From the NCBI RefSeq assembly GCF_016741775.1, contig NZ_JAERRK010000006.1:1-64000 (forward strand): DNA of 64,000 bases, in the 5' to 3' direction. The notes below the pieces were generated by a model, which searched no databases, was not told the DNA's origin, and saw nothing but the letters and a program-made list of their open reading frames with translations. This document shows positions 48,999 to 56,477 of the stretch, piece after piece. Source of the stretch: Streptomyces actinomycinicus (GTDB lineage: Bacteria; Actinomycetota; Actinomycetes; Streptomycetales; Streptomycetaceae). A program made the translations under genes and the position numbers. The first letter of the stretch is position 1, and every line of letters starts with the position of its first letter.

Positions 48999-50744
48999 TC
49001 AGTGACGGGCGGCGGGCGCCGCGCCGGTGGTCGGGTCCGGCCCGGCGGCCGGGTGCCGGGTGGGCAGGGCGAGCAGCGGTACGGCGAGAGCGGCGGCGCC
49101 GGCGGCCAGTCCGAGCCCGGCGCGCACGGCACCGCCGGGTCCCGCGAGGCTCCCGGCGGCGGTGGCCAGGGCCGGCCCCAGGGTGAAGCCGAGGCTGCGG
49201 GCGAGCTGGACGGTGGAGCCGGCGGTGGCGGCCCGCTCCGGCGGGGCCGCGCCCATGACCAGGGCCTGCACCGGGCCGCCGGTGAGGCCCATGCCGACAC
49301 CGCCGAGCGCCAGCCGCCAGGCCACGTCCGGCGGGGACCAGCCGGTTCCCAGCGGTACGAGCAGGAGCAGACCGGCGGCGGTGAGAGCGGCTCCGGCGAC
49401 CGCCACCGGCCGGGCGCCGTACCGGTCGGCGAGGCGTCCGCCGAGCGGGCCGGCCAGGCCCATGCCGAGCGGGAAGGCGAGCACGGTGAGCCCGGTGACC
49501 GTGGCGTCGGCGCCGGTGTCGCGCTGGAGGTGCAGGGCGACGACGTAGTGCATGGCGGCGAAGCCGGCCGCCGACGCCAGGACCGCGCCGTGCGCCCGGA
49601 GCAGCCCAGGGACGCGCAGCACACCGGTCACCTGACGCCCGCCCGGACCCCGCAGCCACCACCACAGCGGCGGGACGGCGGCGAGGGCGAGCACCAGCCG
49701 GACCGGACGGTCCGCGGTCAGCGTCAACGCGACCAGCAGCACCGCCACGCCACCGGCCACCAGCACCACGTCCGCCACCGGGTACCGGCCGGTCCGGGAC
49801 ACCTCATCGGGAAGGGCGTCCGCCGCCGATGGCGTGCCGGGGCGGGGAAGCTCACCCGCGAGGGCGCCCGGTGCTGATGGCGCGTGCGGGCGGGACACCT
49901 CACCCGCGAGTGCGCCCGGCGGCAACGGAGTGTCCCGGCGGGGAAGCTCACCTCGGGGGGTGACCGACGGCGGTTTCCGTTCCGGGCGATGTGGCTCGCT
50001 CGGAAGCGTGTGCTCGCTCGGAAGCGTGTGCTCGCTCGGAAGCGTGTGCTCGCTCGGAAGCGTGTGCTCGCTCGGAAGCGTGTGCTCGCTCGGGAGGGTG
50101 TCCGGCGCCGGTCGCCGTTCCGGGCGGGACGGCGGGTGCGGGGTGGTGGTCCGTGCGTCCGGGCCGGCGGGGATCGGGGGCACCCTCAGCACCAGGGCCA
50201 CGGCGAGCAGGCAGAAGGGGAGTTTGACGAGGAAGACCGCCGGCCAGCCCAGATGGTCCAGCAGCAGTCCGCCCACGGCCGGACCGGTCACCGCCCCCAG
50301 CGGGCCCAGGGTCGCGGGTACGCTCATCGCCCGCCCTCGGTGTCCTGGCCGTACCGAGCGGATCGCGAGCACCGGCATCAGGACGAACAGCACCGCCCCG
50401 CAGGCGCCCTGGGCGAGGCGGGCGGCGATGAGCCAGGCGGCCCAGGGGGAGACGGCCGCCAGCGCGCTGCACAGGGCGAAACCCGTGGTCGCGGCGAGCA
50501 CGGCGGAGCGCGTGTCCACGCCGTCGAGCCGGCGCCCGGCGGGCAACAGCAGTGCAACCACCGGGAGTTGGTAGCCGAGGACGGCCCACTGGGCGGTCGC
50601 GGCGGAGACGTGCAGGCCGTCGGCGATGTCCACGAGGGCGACGTTGACGATGTTCATGTCGAGCATCGCGACGAACGACAGGATGCCCGCCACGGCCACC
50701 AGTCCCCAGCGTTCCCCGCCGGCCCGTATGTGATCGCCGGTCAT
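48999..50744 (-). CDS. MFS (DHA2-like) exporter with repeat-expanded central loop
   Basis: 581 residues. Fourteen-helix drug:H+ antiporter-type features (LDMNIVNVALVDIADGL at ~29–45, motif C-like GPLGAVTGPAVGGLLL). A long loop (~205–325) between helices contains six copies of a 6-residue unit LPSEHT, encoded by an 18-bp tandem repeat at about 49993–50100, then three degenerate GALAGE-type repeats. It is expected to export the operon's isonitrile product. Its ATG overlaps the stop codon of the ABC ATPase gene by four bases. Confidence 0.88.
   Translation of the reverse strand: MTGDHIRAGGERWGLVAVAGILSFVAMLDMNIVNVALVDIADGLHVSAATAQWAVLGYQLPVVALLLPAGRRLDGVDTRSAVLAATTGFALCSALAAVSPWAAWLIAARLAQGACGAVLFVLMPVLAIRSVRPGHRGRAMSVPATLGPLGAVTGPAVGGLLLDHLGWPAVFLVKLPFCLLAVALVLRVPPIPAGPDARTTTPHPPSRPERRPAPDTLPSEHTLPSEHTLPSEHTLPSEHTLPSEHTLPSEPHRPERKPPSVTPRGELPRRDTPLPPGALAGEVSRPHAPSAPGALAGELPRPGTPSAADALPDEVSRTGRYPVADVVLVAGGVAVLLVALTLTADRPVRLVLALAAVPPLWWWLRGPGGRQVTGVLRVPGLLRAHGAVLASAAGFAAMHYVVALHLQRDTGADATVTGLTVLAFPLGMGLAGPLGGRLADRYGARPVAVAGAALTAAGLLLLVPLGTGWSPPDVAWRLALGGVGMGLTGGPVQALVMGAAPPERAATAGSTVQLARSLGFTLGPALATAAGSLAGPGGAVRAGLGLAAGAAALAVPLLALPTRHPAAGPDPTTGAAPAARH
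49993..50100 (-). repeat. In-frame 18-bp minisatellite, six units
   Basis: Six consecutive near-identical copies of AGCGTGTGCTCGCTCGGA (plus strand) encode LPSEHT on the minus strand within the exporter's loop. Confidence 0.93.
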
Positions 50745-51547
50745 CGTCGCGCCGCCCCGGGAAGCGGGGTGGCCGCGGCCGGCTCCCGGTGGTCGAAGGC
50801 GATCAGCGGGTCGCCCGTGAGGGGGTGGTCGACCAGGGCCGCCCGGACGCCGAACACCTCGGCCATCAGCTCAGGTGTGAGCACCTCGCGCGGCCGGCCG
50901 GAGGCGACGACAGCTCCGGCGTGCAGGACGTGCAGCCGGTCGCAGACGGACGCGGCGGCGTTGAGGTCGTGCAACGACATCAGGACGGTGCGGCGCCGGG
51001 CGCGCAGCAGGGCGAGCAGTTCGACCTGGTGGCGGACGTCGAGGTGGTTGGTCGGCTCGTCCAGGACCAGGACGTCCGTGTCCTGGGCGAACGCCCGTGC
51101 CAGCAGCACCCGTTGGCGTTCACCGCCGGACAGGTCCGTGAACCGGCGCCCGGCCTGCGCCTCCATGCCGACGTCGGCCAGGGCGCGGGCGACGACCTCC
51201 CGGTCGGCGGCCCCCTCCCCCTCGAACGCCCGCTTGTAGGGCGTACGGCCCATCGCGACGACCTCGCGCACCGTCAGCTCGAAGTCGCTGCCGCGCTCCT
51301 GCGGCAGCGCGGCCACGTGCCGTGCCGACCGGACCGGGGTCAGCTCCCGCAGGTCCGTGCCGGCCAGCAGGACGCGCCCCGCGCTGGGTCTCAGGTGCCG
51401 GTAGACGGTGCGCAGCAGCGTGGACTTGCCGCTGCCGTTCGGGCCGACCAGGCCGGTGATCTCGCCCTCGGCGGCGATCAGGTGCGCGCCCGCGACCACC
51501 GTACGGCCCGCGTAGGCGACGTACAGGTCCTCGATGTCGATCCTCAA
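50741..51547 (-). CDS. ABC transporter ATPase, FecE/BtuD type
   Basis: 268 residues. Walker A GPNGSGKST (~34–42), signature LSGGERQRVLLARAF (~138–152), Walker B DVLVLDEPTNHLD, and H-loop SLHDLN. This is the iron-siderophore/B12-type subfamily. TTG start at 51547 overlaps the permease stop (TTGA). It drives uptake with the preceding permease and lipoprotein; in this operon the cargo is presumably a metal–isonitrile complex. Confidence 0.93.
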   Translation of the reverse strand: MRIDIEDLYVAYAGRTVVAGAHLIAAEGEITGLVGPNGSGKSTLLRTVYRHLRPSAGRVLLAGTDLRELTPVRSARHVAALPQERGSDFELTVREVVAMGRTPYKRAFEGEGAADREVVARALADVGMEAQAGRRFTDLSGGERQRVLLARAFAQDTDVLVLDEPTNHLDVRHQVELLALLRARRRTVLMSLHDLNAAASVCDRLHVLHAGAVVASGRPREVLTPELMAEVFGVRAALVDHPLTGDPLIAFDHREPAAATPLPGAARR

Positions 51548-52620
51548 CTGCCGCTCCCCAGCCGCCGGTCCAGCAGATACAGCAGGGCGGGCGCGCCGAG
51601 CAGCGAGGTGACCACGCCCACCGGCAGCTCCTGCGTGTCCATGGCCGTACGGCAGACGATGTCGACCACGACCAGCAGCACCGCACCGAACAGCGCGGAG
51701 ACCGGCAGCAGGCGCCGGTGGTCGCCGCCGACCACCAGACGGCACACGTGCGGCACCATCAGCGCGACGAAGGCGATCGCCCCGGACACGGCGACCAGCA
51801 CGCCGGTCAGCACGCTGGTGACGGTGAACAGTTCCCGGCGCAGCCGGGTGACGTCGATGCCGAGCCCGGCCGCCGTCTCGTCGCCCAGCAGCAGGGCGTT
51901 CAGGCCCCGGGCGCGCGCCTGCAGCCAGAGCAGGGCGACGGGTACGGCGACGGCGGGCACGGCGAGCAGGTCCCAGTTCGCTCCGCCGAGGCTTCCCATG
52001 AGCCAGAACAGCACGCTGTGCGTCTGCTGTTCGTCGCCCGCCTGCAGCACCAGGTAGCTGGTGAAGCCGGACAGGAACTGGCCGACGGCGACGCCGGCCA
52101 GCACCAGCCGCAGCGGCGCGAACCCCCCGCCCCGCCGGGCCACCGCCCACACCAGGGCGAAGGTGGCCAGGGCACCGGCGAAGGCGGCGCCGGACAGGCC
52201 GAGGCCGAGCGCTCCTCCCGCGCCGGCACCGAGCACGATGGCGGCGACCGCGCCGAGGGATGCGCCGTTGGAGATGCCCAGCAGATAGGGGTCGGCCAGC
52301 GGATTGCGCACCAGCGCCTGTACGGCCGTGCCGACGAGCCCGAGTCCCGCGCCGACGAGCGCGGCGAGCAGGGCGCGGGGGACGCGCAGCTGCCAGACGA
52401 TCAGGTCGACCGTGCCGGGCCGGGGTGCCTCACCGGACAGCCGGCGCCACACCACGGACCACACCTCGCCGGGTGGTACGGACGTCGAGCCCCAGGCCAC
52501 CGCGGCCGTCAGCGCGGCCGTCAGGGCCACCGCGAGGGCCACCGCCACGGGGCCCGCGGGCAGACTGCGCGCCCGCGCGGCGGCGTCCCCGGTCCTGCGG
52601 CTCAGCAGGGTCGCGGGCAT
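51544..52620 (-). CDS. FecCD-family ABC permease
   Basis: 358 residues with about ten helices. Family signatures include LRVPRALLAALVGAGLGLVGTAVQALVRNPLADPYLLGISNGA (in parts, ~77–120) and the cytoplasmic coupling region GAIAFVALMVPHVCRLVVGGDHR. It forms the membrane channel of a siderophore-type importer. It starts 2 nt after the stop of the binding-protein gene and overlaps the ATPase gene. Confidence 0.93.
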   Translation of the reverse strand: MPATLLSRRTGDAAARARSLPAGPVAVALAVALTAALTAAVAWGSTSVPPGEVWSVVWRRLSGEAPRPGTVDLIVWQLRVPRALLAALVGAGLGLVGTAVQALVRNPLADPYLLGISNGASLGAVAAIVLGAGAGGALGLGLSGAAFAGALATFALVWAVARRGGGFAPLRLVLAGVAVGQFLSGFTSYLVLQAGDEQQTHSVLFWLMGSLGGANWDLLAVPAVAVPVALLWLQARARGLNALLLGDETAAGLGIDVTRLRRELFTVTSVLTGVLVAVSGAIAFVALMVPHVCRLVVGGDHRRLLPVSALFGAVLLVVVDIVCRTAMDTQELPVGVVTSLLGAPALLYLLDRRLGSGS

Positions 52621-52622
52621 GG

Positions 52623-53693
52623 TCAGCGGACCTTGCCCGGGTGCAGGGCCGCGGCGATCTCCCGGACCGTGTCGGCGTTCCGCACGCCCGCGATGGTCGT
52701 GCGCTCCGAGCCGATCCGCAGGAGCCGGCCCTTCTTCACCGCCTCGAGGCCCTTGGTGGCCGCGTTGGACTTCAGCCACTGCTCGGCCTCGTCGAACGCC
52801 CTGCCGTTCGCCGCCTCGCTGCCCCGGTCGCGGATCCCGAGCTGGATCCAGTCCGGGTTCCGGGCGACGACGTCCTCCCAGCCGACCTGCCGGTGGTCGC
52901 CGGCGCAGTCGGCGAAGGCGTTGCGCGCGCCGGCCAGGGTGATCACGGCGTTGGCGATCTGGCGGTCGCAGACGACGGTGGGCCGGGCGGTGCCGGCGTC
53001 GTAGTCGAAGAAGAAGTACGTCGGCCGTTCCTTCTCCGGCGTGTCACCGACCGCCTCGCGGACGGCGTCCACCTTCGCCCGCATCCCGGAGACCAGCTTC
53101 TTCGCCTGCGCGCTCGTGCCGGTCACCGCGCCGAGGGTGGTGATGTCGGCCTCCACCGCGGACAGGTCCGTCACCGGGGTTCCGCGCTGGGCAGCGCAGG
53201 CGGTGGACTTCAGATAGACGTGCTTGATCCCGGCCGCCGCGAACTCCTCGGCGGTGGGGGCGTCCCCCATTCCGCCGCCGCCCATGCCGCCCATGGAGGC
53301 GAACGTGTCGAGGTACAGATCGGCGCCCGAGCCCAGCAGCTTCTCCTTCGGGATCACGGTCCGGCTGAGCACCTTCACCTGCTGCGCCTTCGCGTCGAGC
53401 GGGCCGGGCAGCGTGCCCTTGCCGGGCGGGAAGCCGGTGCCGACCACCTTGTCGCCGGCGCCCAGGCGCAGCAGCAGTTCGAGGCCGGAGGCGTTGCTGG
53501 TGACGATCCTCTCGGGCACCGCCGAGAAGGTCGTCCTGGCGCCGGTGCAGTCGGTGACGGAGACCGGGCGGCCACCCGGGCGTCCGGACTGCCCCGCGCC
53601 CGCGCCGGTGTCCCCCTCCCCGCCGCCGCAGCCGGCCGCCAGCAGGCCACCGAGCACGACGGCCGCCGTACCGCCCCACACACGCGAACGCAT
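52623..53693 (-). CDS. Lipoprotein metallophore-binding protein with Met-rich loop
   Basis: 356 residues. A lipobox LLAAGC places the lipidated cysteine at residue 22. The rest is a class III (FepB/BtuF-type) binding protein: ERIVTSNASGLELLLRLGAGDKVVGTG (~61–87), LGSGADLYLDTF and RNPDWIQLGIRD. An unusual loop FASMGGMGGGGMGDAP (~131–146) has four methionines in a glycine context, which could ligate Cu(I). It is the first gene of the operon, about 55 bp downstream of the conserved promoter-like element at 53748–53777. Confidence 0.9.
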   Translation of the reverse strand: MRSRVWGGTAAVVLGGLLAAGCGGGEGDTGAGAGQSGRPGGRPVSVTDCTGARTTFSAVPERIVTSNASGLELLLRLGAGDKVVGTGFPPGKGTLPGPLDAKAQQVKVLSRTVIPKEKLLGSGADLYLDTFASMGGMGGGGMGDAPTAEEFAAAGIKHVYLKSTACAAQRGTPVTDLSAVEADITTLGAVTGTSAQAKKLVSGMRAKVDAVREAVGDTPEKERPTYFFFDYDAGTARPTVVCDRQIANAVITLAGARNAFADCAGDHRQVGWEDVVARNPDWIQLGIRDRGSEAANGRAFDEAEQWLKSNAATKGLEAVKKGRLLRIGSERTTIAGVRNADTVREIAAALHPGKVR

Positions 53694-53747
53694 CGAAAAC
53701 TCCCGGATTCACTCGGTACGCGGGCGAGCCTCACGTCACCCGGTCCA

Positions 53748-53777
53748 GAAGTCGGGGCGAACGGCCGTCGAGTTCCC
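53748..53777 (-). promoter_or_regulatory. Conserved ECF-type promoter element of the metallophore operon
   Basis: Minus strand GGAACT-N16-CGACTT, part of a 40-bp stretch matching the region upstream of the copper block (59146–59174) at about 30 positions without gaps. The distance to the start codon (about 55 bp) is nearly the same in both. The spacing and GGAAC box are those of ECF sigma promoters, so recognition by the neighbouring sigma factor is the simplest reading. Confidence 0.6.
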
Positions 53778-53835
53778 GGCAATCGGGAGACGGCCGGAAG
53801 ACGACGGGCCCGGACGCCGGGGGGCGCGGAGGGGC

Positions 53836-54005
53836 CGGGGTGGGCGGGGCGCGGAGGGCCGGTTCCGGTGCCGTGACCGGACTCGGTGGGCGGGGGCGCG
53901 GAGGGCCGGTGCCAGGGCCGTGACCGGACTCGGTGGGCGGGGGCGCGGAGGGCCGGTGCCAGGGCCGTGACCGGACTCGGTGGGCGGGGGCGCGGAGGGT
54001 GCCGG
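53836..54005. repeat. 47-bp intergenic minisatellite
   Basis: About 3.5 copies (phase marks at 53871, 53918 and 53965) of a unit containing CCGTGACCGGACTCGGTGGG, between the sigma-factor gene and the metallophore operon promoter. The enclosing gap 53694–54048 holds no gene. Confidence 0.85.
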
Positions 54006-54048
54006 TGCCGGTGCCGGACGGGGGCGGCGCCGGCACCCTTCCGGGGTG

Positions 54049-54660
54049 TCAGGCGGCCAGGGCGGGCGGTCGTTCCGCCTCGTCCAGCAGGGCCGTCAGG
54101 GTCGCGCGGGCCCGGGCCACACGGGAACGGACCGTACCGATCGGGCAGTCGCTGACCTCGGCCGCCTCCGCATAGGGCAGGCCGAGCAGCTGCGTGAGGA
54201 TGAACGCCTCCCGGCGGTCGGCGGGCAGCGCGGCCAGCAGGTCCAGCAGCGCGATGCCGTCGTCGAAGCCGGGCAGCCCGCACGGCTGGGCCAGTTCGAC
54301 GGCCAGCTGCCAGTCCGGTACGTCGGACAGCCGCGGCCGGGCGGCGGCGTACCGGTAGCTGTCGATCACCGCGCGGCGGGCGATGGACAGCAGCCAGGCG
54401 CGGGCCGAGGAACGGCCCTCGAACCGGTGCAGGCTGCCGAGCGCCCGCAGGAACGTGTCCTGTGCGAGGTCGTCCACAGCCTGGGGGTCGCCGCACAGAT
54501 GGGCGACGTAGCGCTGGACGTCGCGGTGCAGGGCGCCCACGAACTGCTCGACGGCGTCCGCGTCACCGCCTCGGGCGGCCAGCGCCCATGCGGTGACCGC
54601 TTCGTCGGGCGCCGCCGTCGTGTCGCTTCTGGCACGCGACATGGGCAGGGCAGAGGTCAT
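54049..54660 (-). CDS. ECF sigma factor resembling mycobacterial SigC
   Basis: 203 residues. Region 2 reads DLAQDTFLRALGSLHRFEGRSSARAWLLSIARR (in parts, ~65–100) and region 4 LPADRREAFILTQLLGLPYAEAAEVSDCPIGTVRSRVARAR (~145–185). The wording matches M. tuberculosis SigC as I remember it (DEAVTA start, LTQLLGLSYADAA, CPVGTIRSRVARAR). SigC there controls copper acquisition and chalkophore genes and has no anti-sigma factor; none is seen here. The gene lies between the copper block and the isonitrile operon, on the same strand as both. Confidence 0.9.
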   Translation of the reverse strand: MTSALPMSRARSDTTAAPDEAVTAWALAARGGDADAVEQFVGALHRDVQRYVAHLCGDPQAVDDLAQDTFLRALGSLHRFEGRSSARAWLLSIARRAVIDSYRYAAARPRLSDVPDWQLAVELAQPCGLPGFDDGIALLDLLAALPADRREAFILTQLLGLPYAEAAEVSDCPIGTVRSRVARARATLTALLDEAERPPALAA

Positions 54661-54831
54661 CACCTGGTGTCCTTCTCGGGTCGACCGTGACCCGGACCGG
54701 TGGCGCACGACGGCGCCCGGTCCGGTGAAGTGGGAAGTCGGCCCTACGGCGCGGCGGCGCCTCGGCGCCCGTGCGGTCGTACGGCCGTGGCCCGAGGCGC
54801 CACCCGGGCGGCCTCGGGAAACCAGCTGTCC

Positions 54832-55605
54832 TCAGACGACAGCCGGTCCCACCGGCGGACCCCGGGAAGTGATCGCGTGCACGAGCAGGAGAAGCCGCGG
54901 CGCCCGGTCCGAGCGGCGGCGGCGCGGGCGCAGGCGCGGGCGGTCCGGGGGGACGGGCAGGGCGAGCAGCAGGCCGAGCGGCGCCACCAGCCGGCCGGCC
55001 GCGGCCCGCAGGATCCGGAAGGCGCCCTTCTCGCCGTACGCCAGCCACAGGCCGCACAGCACGGCGGCGAGCAGGTGCGCGGCGAGCATGCCGAGCGCGG
55101 TAGAACCGCCGTCCATGGCGTGGTGCAGGGGGTTCAGGTGGCCCGTATGGCCCATGCCGCCCATGCCGCCCATGCCCGTACGGCTCATGCCCGTATGGCT
55201 CGAGCCCATGGACCCCATGCCGCTCATGTCCGCCGAGCCCATGTCGCCCATGCCCATGGAGCCGGTGCCGCCCATGGAACCCATGGAGCCCATGGAGCCC
55301 ATGTCCATGGGGTCCCCGCCGCTCAGGGGGAGGGCTCCCGGTCCGCCGGATGCCGACTGGGCGTAGGAGAACGCCTCGTGGAGCACCGTCTGGGCGAGGA
55401 CCACGACCGACACGATCAGCGGCAGCCCGCGCTCACGCCCCGCCAGGCACCAGCCGGCGGCACCGGTCACGGCCGCGCCGGCGGCCAGCGCCCACGCCGG
55501 CACGTCGCTGCCGGACATCAGGACGTGGCCCAGGGCGGCGAGCAGCACACAGACGGCCGCGAACACCGCGGCCCGTGTCGTACGCGCACACCACCCTGCT
55601 GTCAT
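54832..55605 (-). CDS. Polytopic membrane protein with Met/His-rich loop
   Basis: 257 residues, five or so membrane helices (AAVFAAVCVLLAALGHVLM, AWALAAGAAVTGAAGWCLA, LPLIVSVVVLAQTVLHEAF, ALGMLAAHLLAAVLCGLWLAY, VAPLGLLLALP). The loop at ~97–160 contains about 22 methionines in MGSMGSM/GMGGMGH patterns plus HTGH and HH, a plausible low-affinity Cu(I)-collecting surface. I know similar proteins beside PCuAC genes in Streptomyces. Role inferred: copper handling outside the membrane. It follows the PCuAC gene by 119 bp. Confidence 0.75.
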   Translation of the reverse strand: MTAGWCARTTRAAVFAAVCVLLAALGHVLMSGSDVPAWALAAGAAVTGAAGWCLAGRERGLPLIVSVVVLAQTVLHEAFSYAQSASGGPGALPLSGGDPMDMGSMGSMGSMGGTGSMGMGDMGSADMSGMGSMGSSHTGMSRTGMGGMGGMGHTGHLNPLHHAMDGGSTALGMLAAHLLAAVLCGLWLAYGEKGAFRILRAAAGRLVAPLGLLLALPVPPDRPRLRPRRRRSDRAPRLLLLVHAITSRGPPVGPAVV

Positions 55606-55724
55606 GGCGCCTCATCCTCGCATTCGGGGCGCGGTCGTCATGGGTGGGTACGCAAATCCACCGGGTGTCTCACTCATGTGCCGCGCTGTGATCCGGACCA
55701 CGGGCCGGGCCGGCCGTGCGCCGG

Positions 55725-56252
55725 TCACCGGGTTCGGTCGCCGGGGCGGACCACGACCGCGAAGGTCCTGACCGGCGCGCTGTGCTCGAAGTGCAGTGTG
55801 AACGGCACGAGGTCGCCCGCCCGCCAGCCGGCCGCGGCCCGCAGGGTCACGTCCGCGCCGTGCGGGGACATGGACAGGGTGCCGCCCGCCGGGACGGGGA
55901 CGGAGTCCACGTCGGCCTTGTACGCGGCCGCGCCGCCGCCGGCGGCGCGGTGCCGGCTGAGCGCGATCCCGCCGCGCGTGGCGGTGGACGTGACCCGGAC
56001 CAGCCGGTCGTCCGCTCCGCCGGCGTTGGCGACGTCGAAGAACGCCGCGGTCTGCGTGCTGTCGCCGTACGGCAGGAGAACCCGCCCGGACGAGACGGCG
56101 ATCCGCGGCGGACTGCCCGCCTTCCCCGCCCCCACCCAGGCCGTCAGCCCGCCCAGGGCGACACCGCACGCGGCCACCGGCACGAGCGCGGCCACCAGCG
56201 CCTCGGCCACCCGCCGGCCCGACGGCCGCCACAGCCCCTGCTCCTCACTCAT
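55725..56252 (-). CDS. PCuAC-like periplasmic-type copper chaperone, membrane-anchored
   Basis: 175 residues. One N-terminal helix (~15–38, AEALVAALVPVAACGVALGGL) anchors an extracellular cupredoxin-like domain (~50–170; AAFFDVANAGGADDRLVRV, TLSMSPHGADVTL). PCuAC proteins deliver Cu(I) to the CuA/CuB sites of cytochrome oxidase. The canonical H-x-M pair at the end of the motif is altered (PHGAD instead of HxM), and the first histidine is in SRHRAAGG, so metal affinity may differ. The ATG overlaps the stop of the 23-residue-repeat ORF by four bases. Confidence 0.75.
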   Translation of the reverse strand: MSEEQGLWRPSGRRVAEALVAALVPVAACGVALGGLTAWVGAGKAGSPPRIAVSSGRVLLPYGDSTQTAAFFDVANAGGADDRLVRVTSTATRGGIALSRHRAAGGGAAAYKADVDSVPVPAGGTLSMSPHGADVTLRAAAGWRAGDLVPFTLHFEHSAPVRTFAVVVRPGDRTR

Positions 56253-56461
56253 CCGCGGCGCCTCCCGGCGGTCGTCACGTCCGTCCCCGGGCGGTCCTCA
56301 GACCACGACCGCCCGCTCATCACGTCCGCCTCCGCATGGTCGGCACGCGCGCCTCCGCAACGGTCCTCAGCCCACGACCGCCCGCTCATCACGTCCGCCT
56401 CCGCATGGTCGGCACGCGCGCCTCCGCAACGGTCCTCGGCCCACGACCGCCCGCTCATCAC
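56249..56461 (-). CDS. Possible small repeat protein (23-residue units) coupled to the PCuAC gene
   Basis: A 70-codon frame made of three 23-residue units (MSGRSWAEDRCGGARADHAE plus ADV), encoded by a 69-bp tandem repeat. The repeat length is a multiple of three, and the stop codon overlaps the PCuAC start (ATGA), which favours translation. Against it, no ribosome-binding site is clear and I know no such family; the unit has one Cys and one His that could bind metal. It could equally be a noncoding minisatellite. Confidence 0.35.
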   Translation of the reverse strand: MMSGRSWAEDRCGGARADHAEADVMSGRSWAEDRCGGARADHAEADVMSGRSWSEDRPGTDVTTAGRRRG

Positions 56462-56477
56462 GTCCGCCTCCGCCCGC
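56293..56477. repeat. 69-bp tandem repeat between copper ATPase and PCuAC genes
   Basis: Almost identical units with phase marks (CACGACCGCCCGCTCATCAC) at 56304, 56373 and 56442; the last is partial and runs into the stop of the ATPase gene at 56478. Confidence 0.93.
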
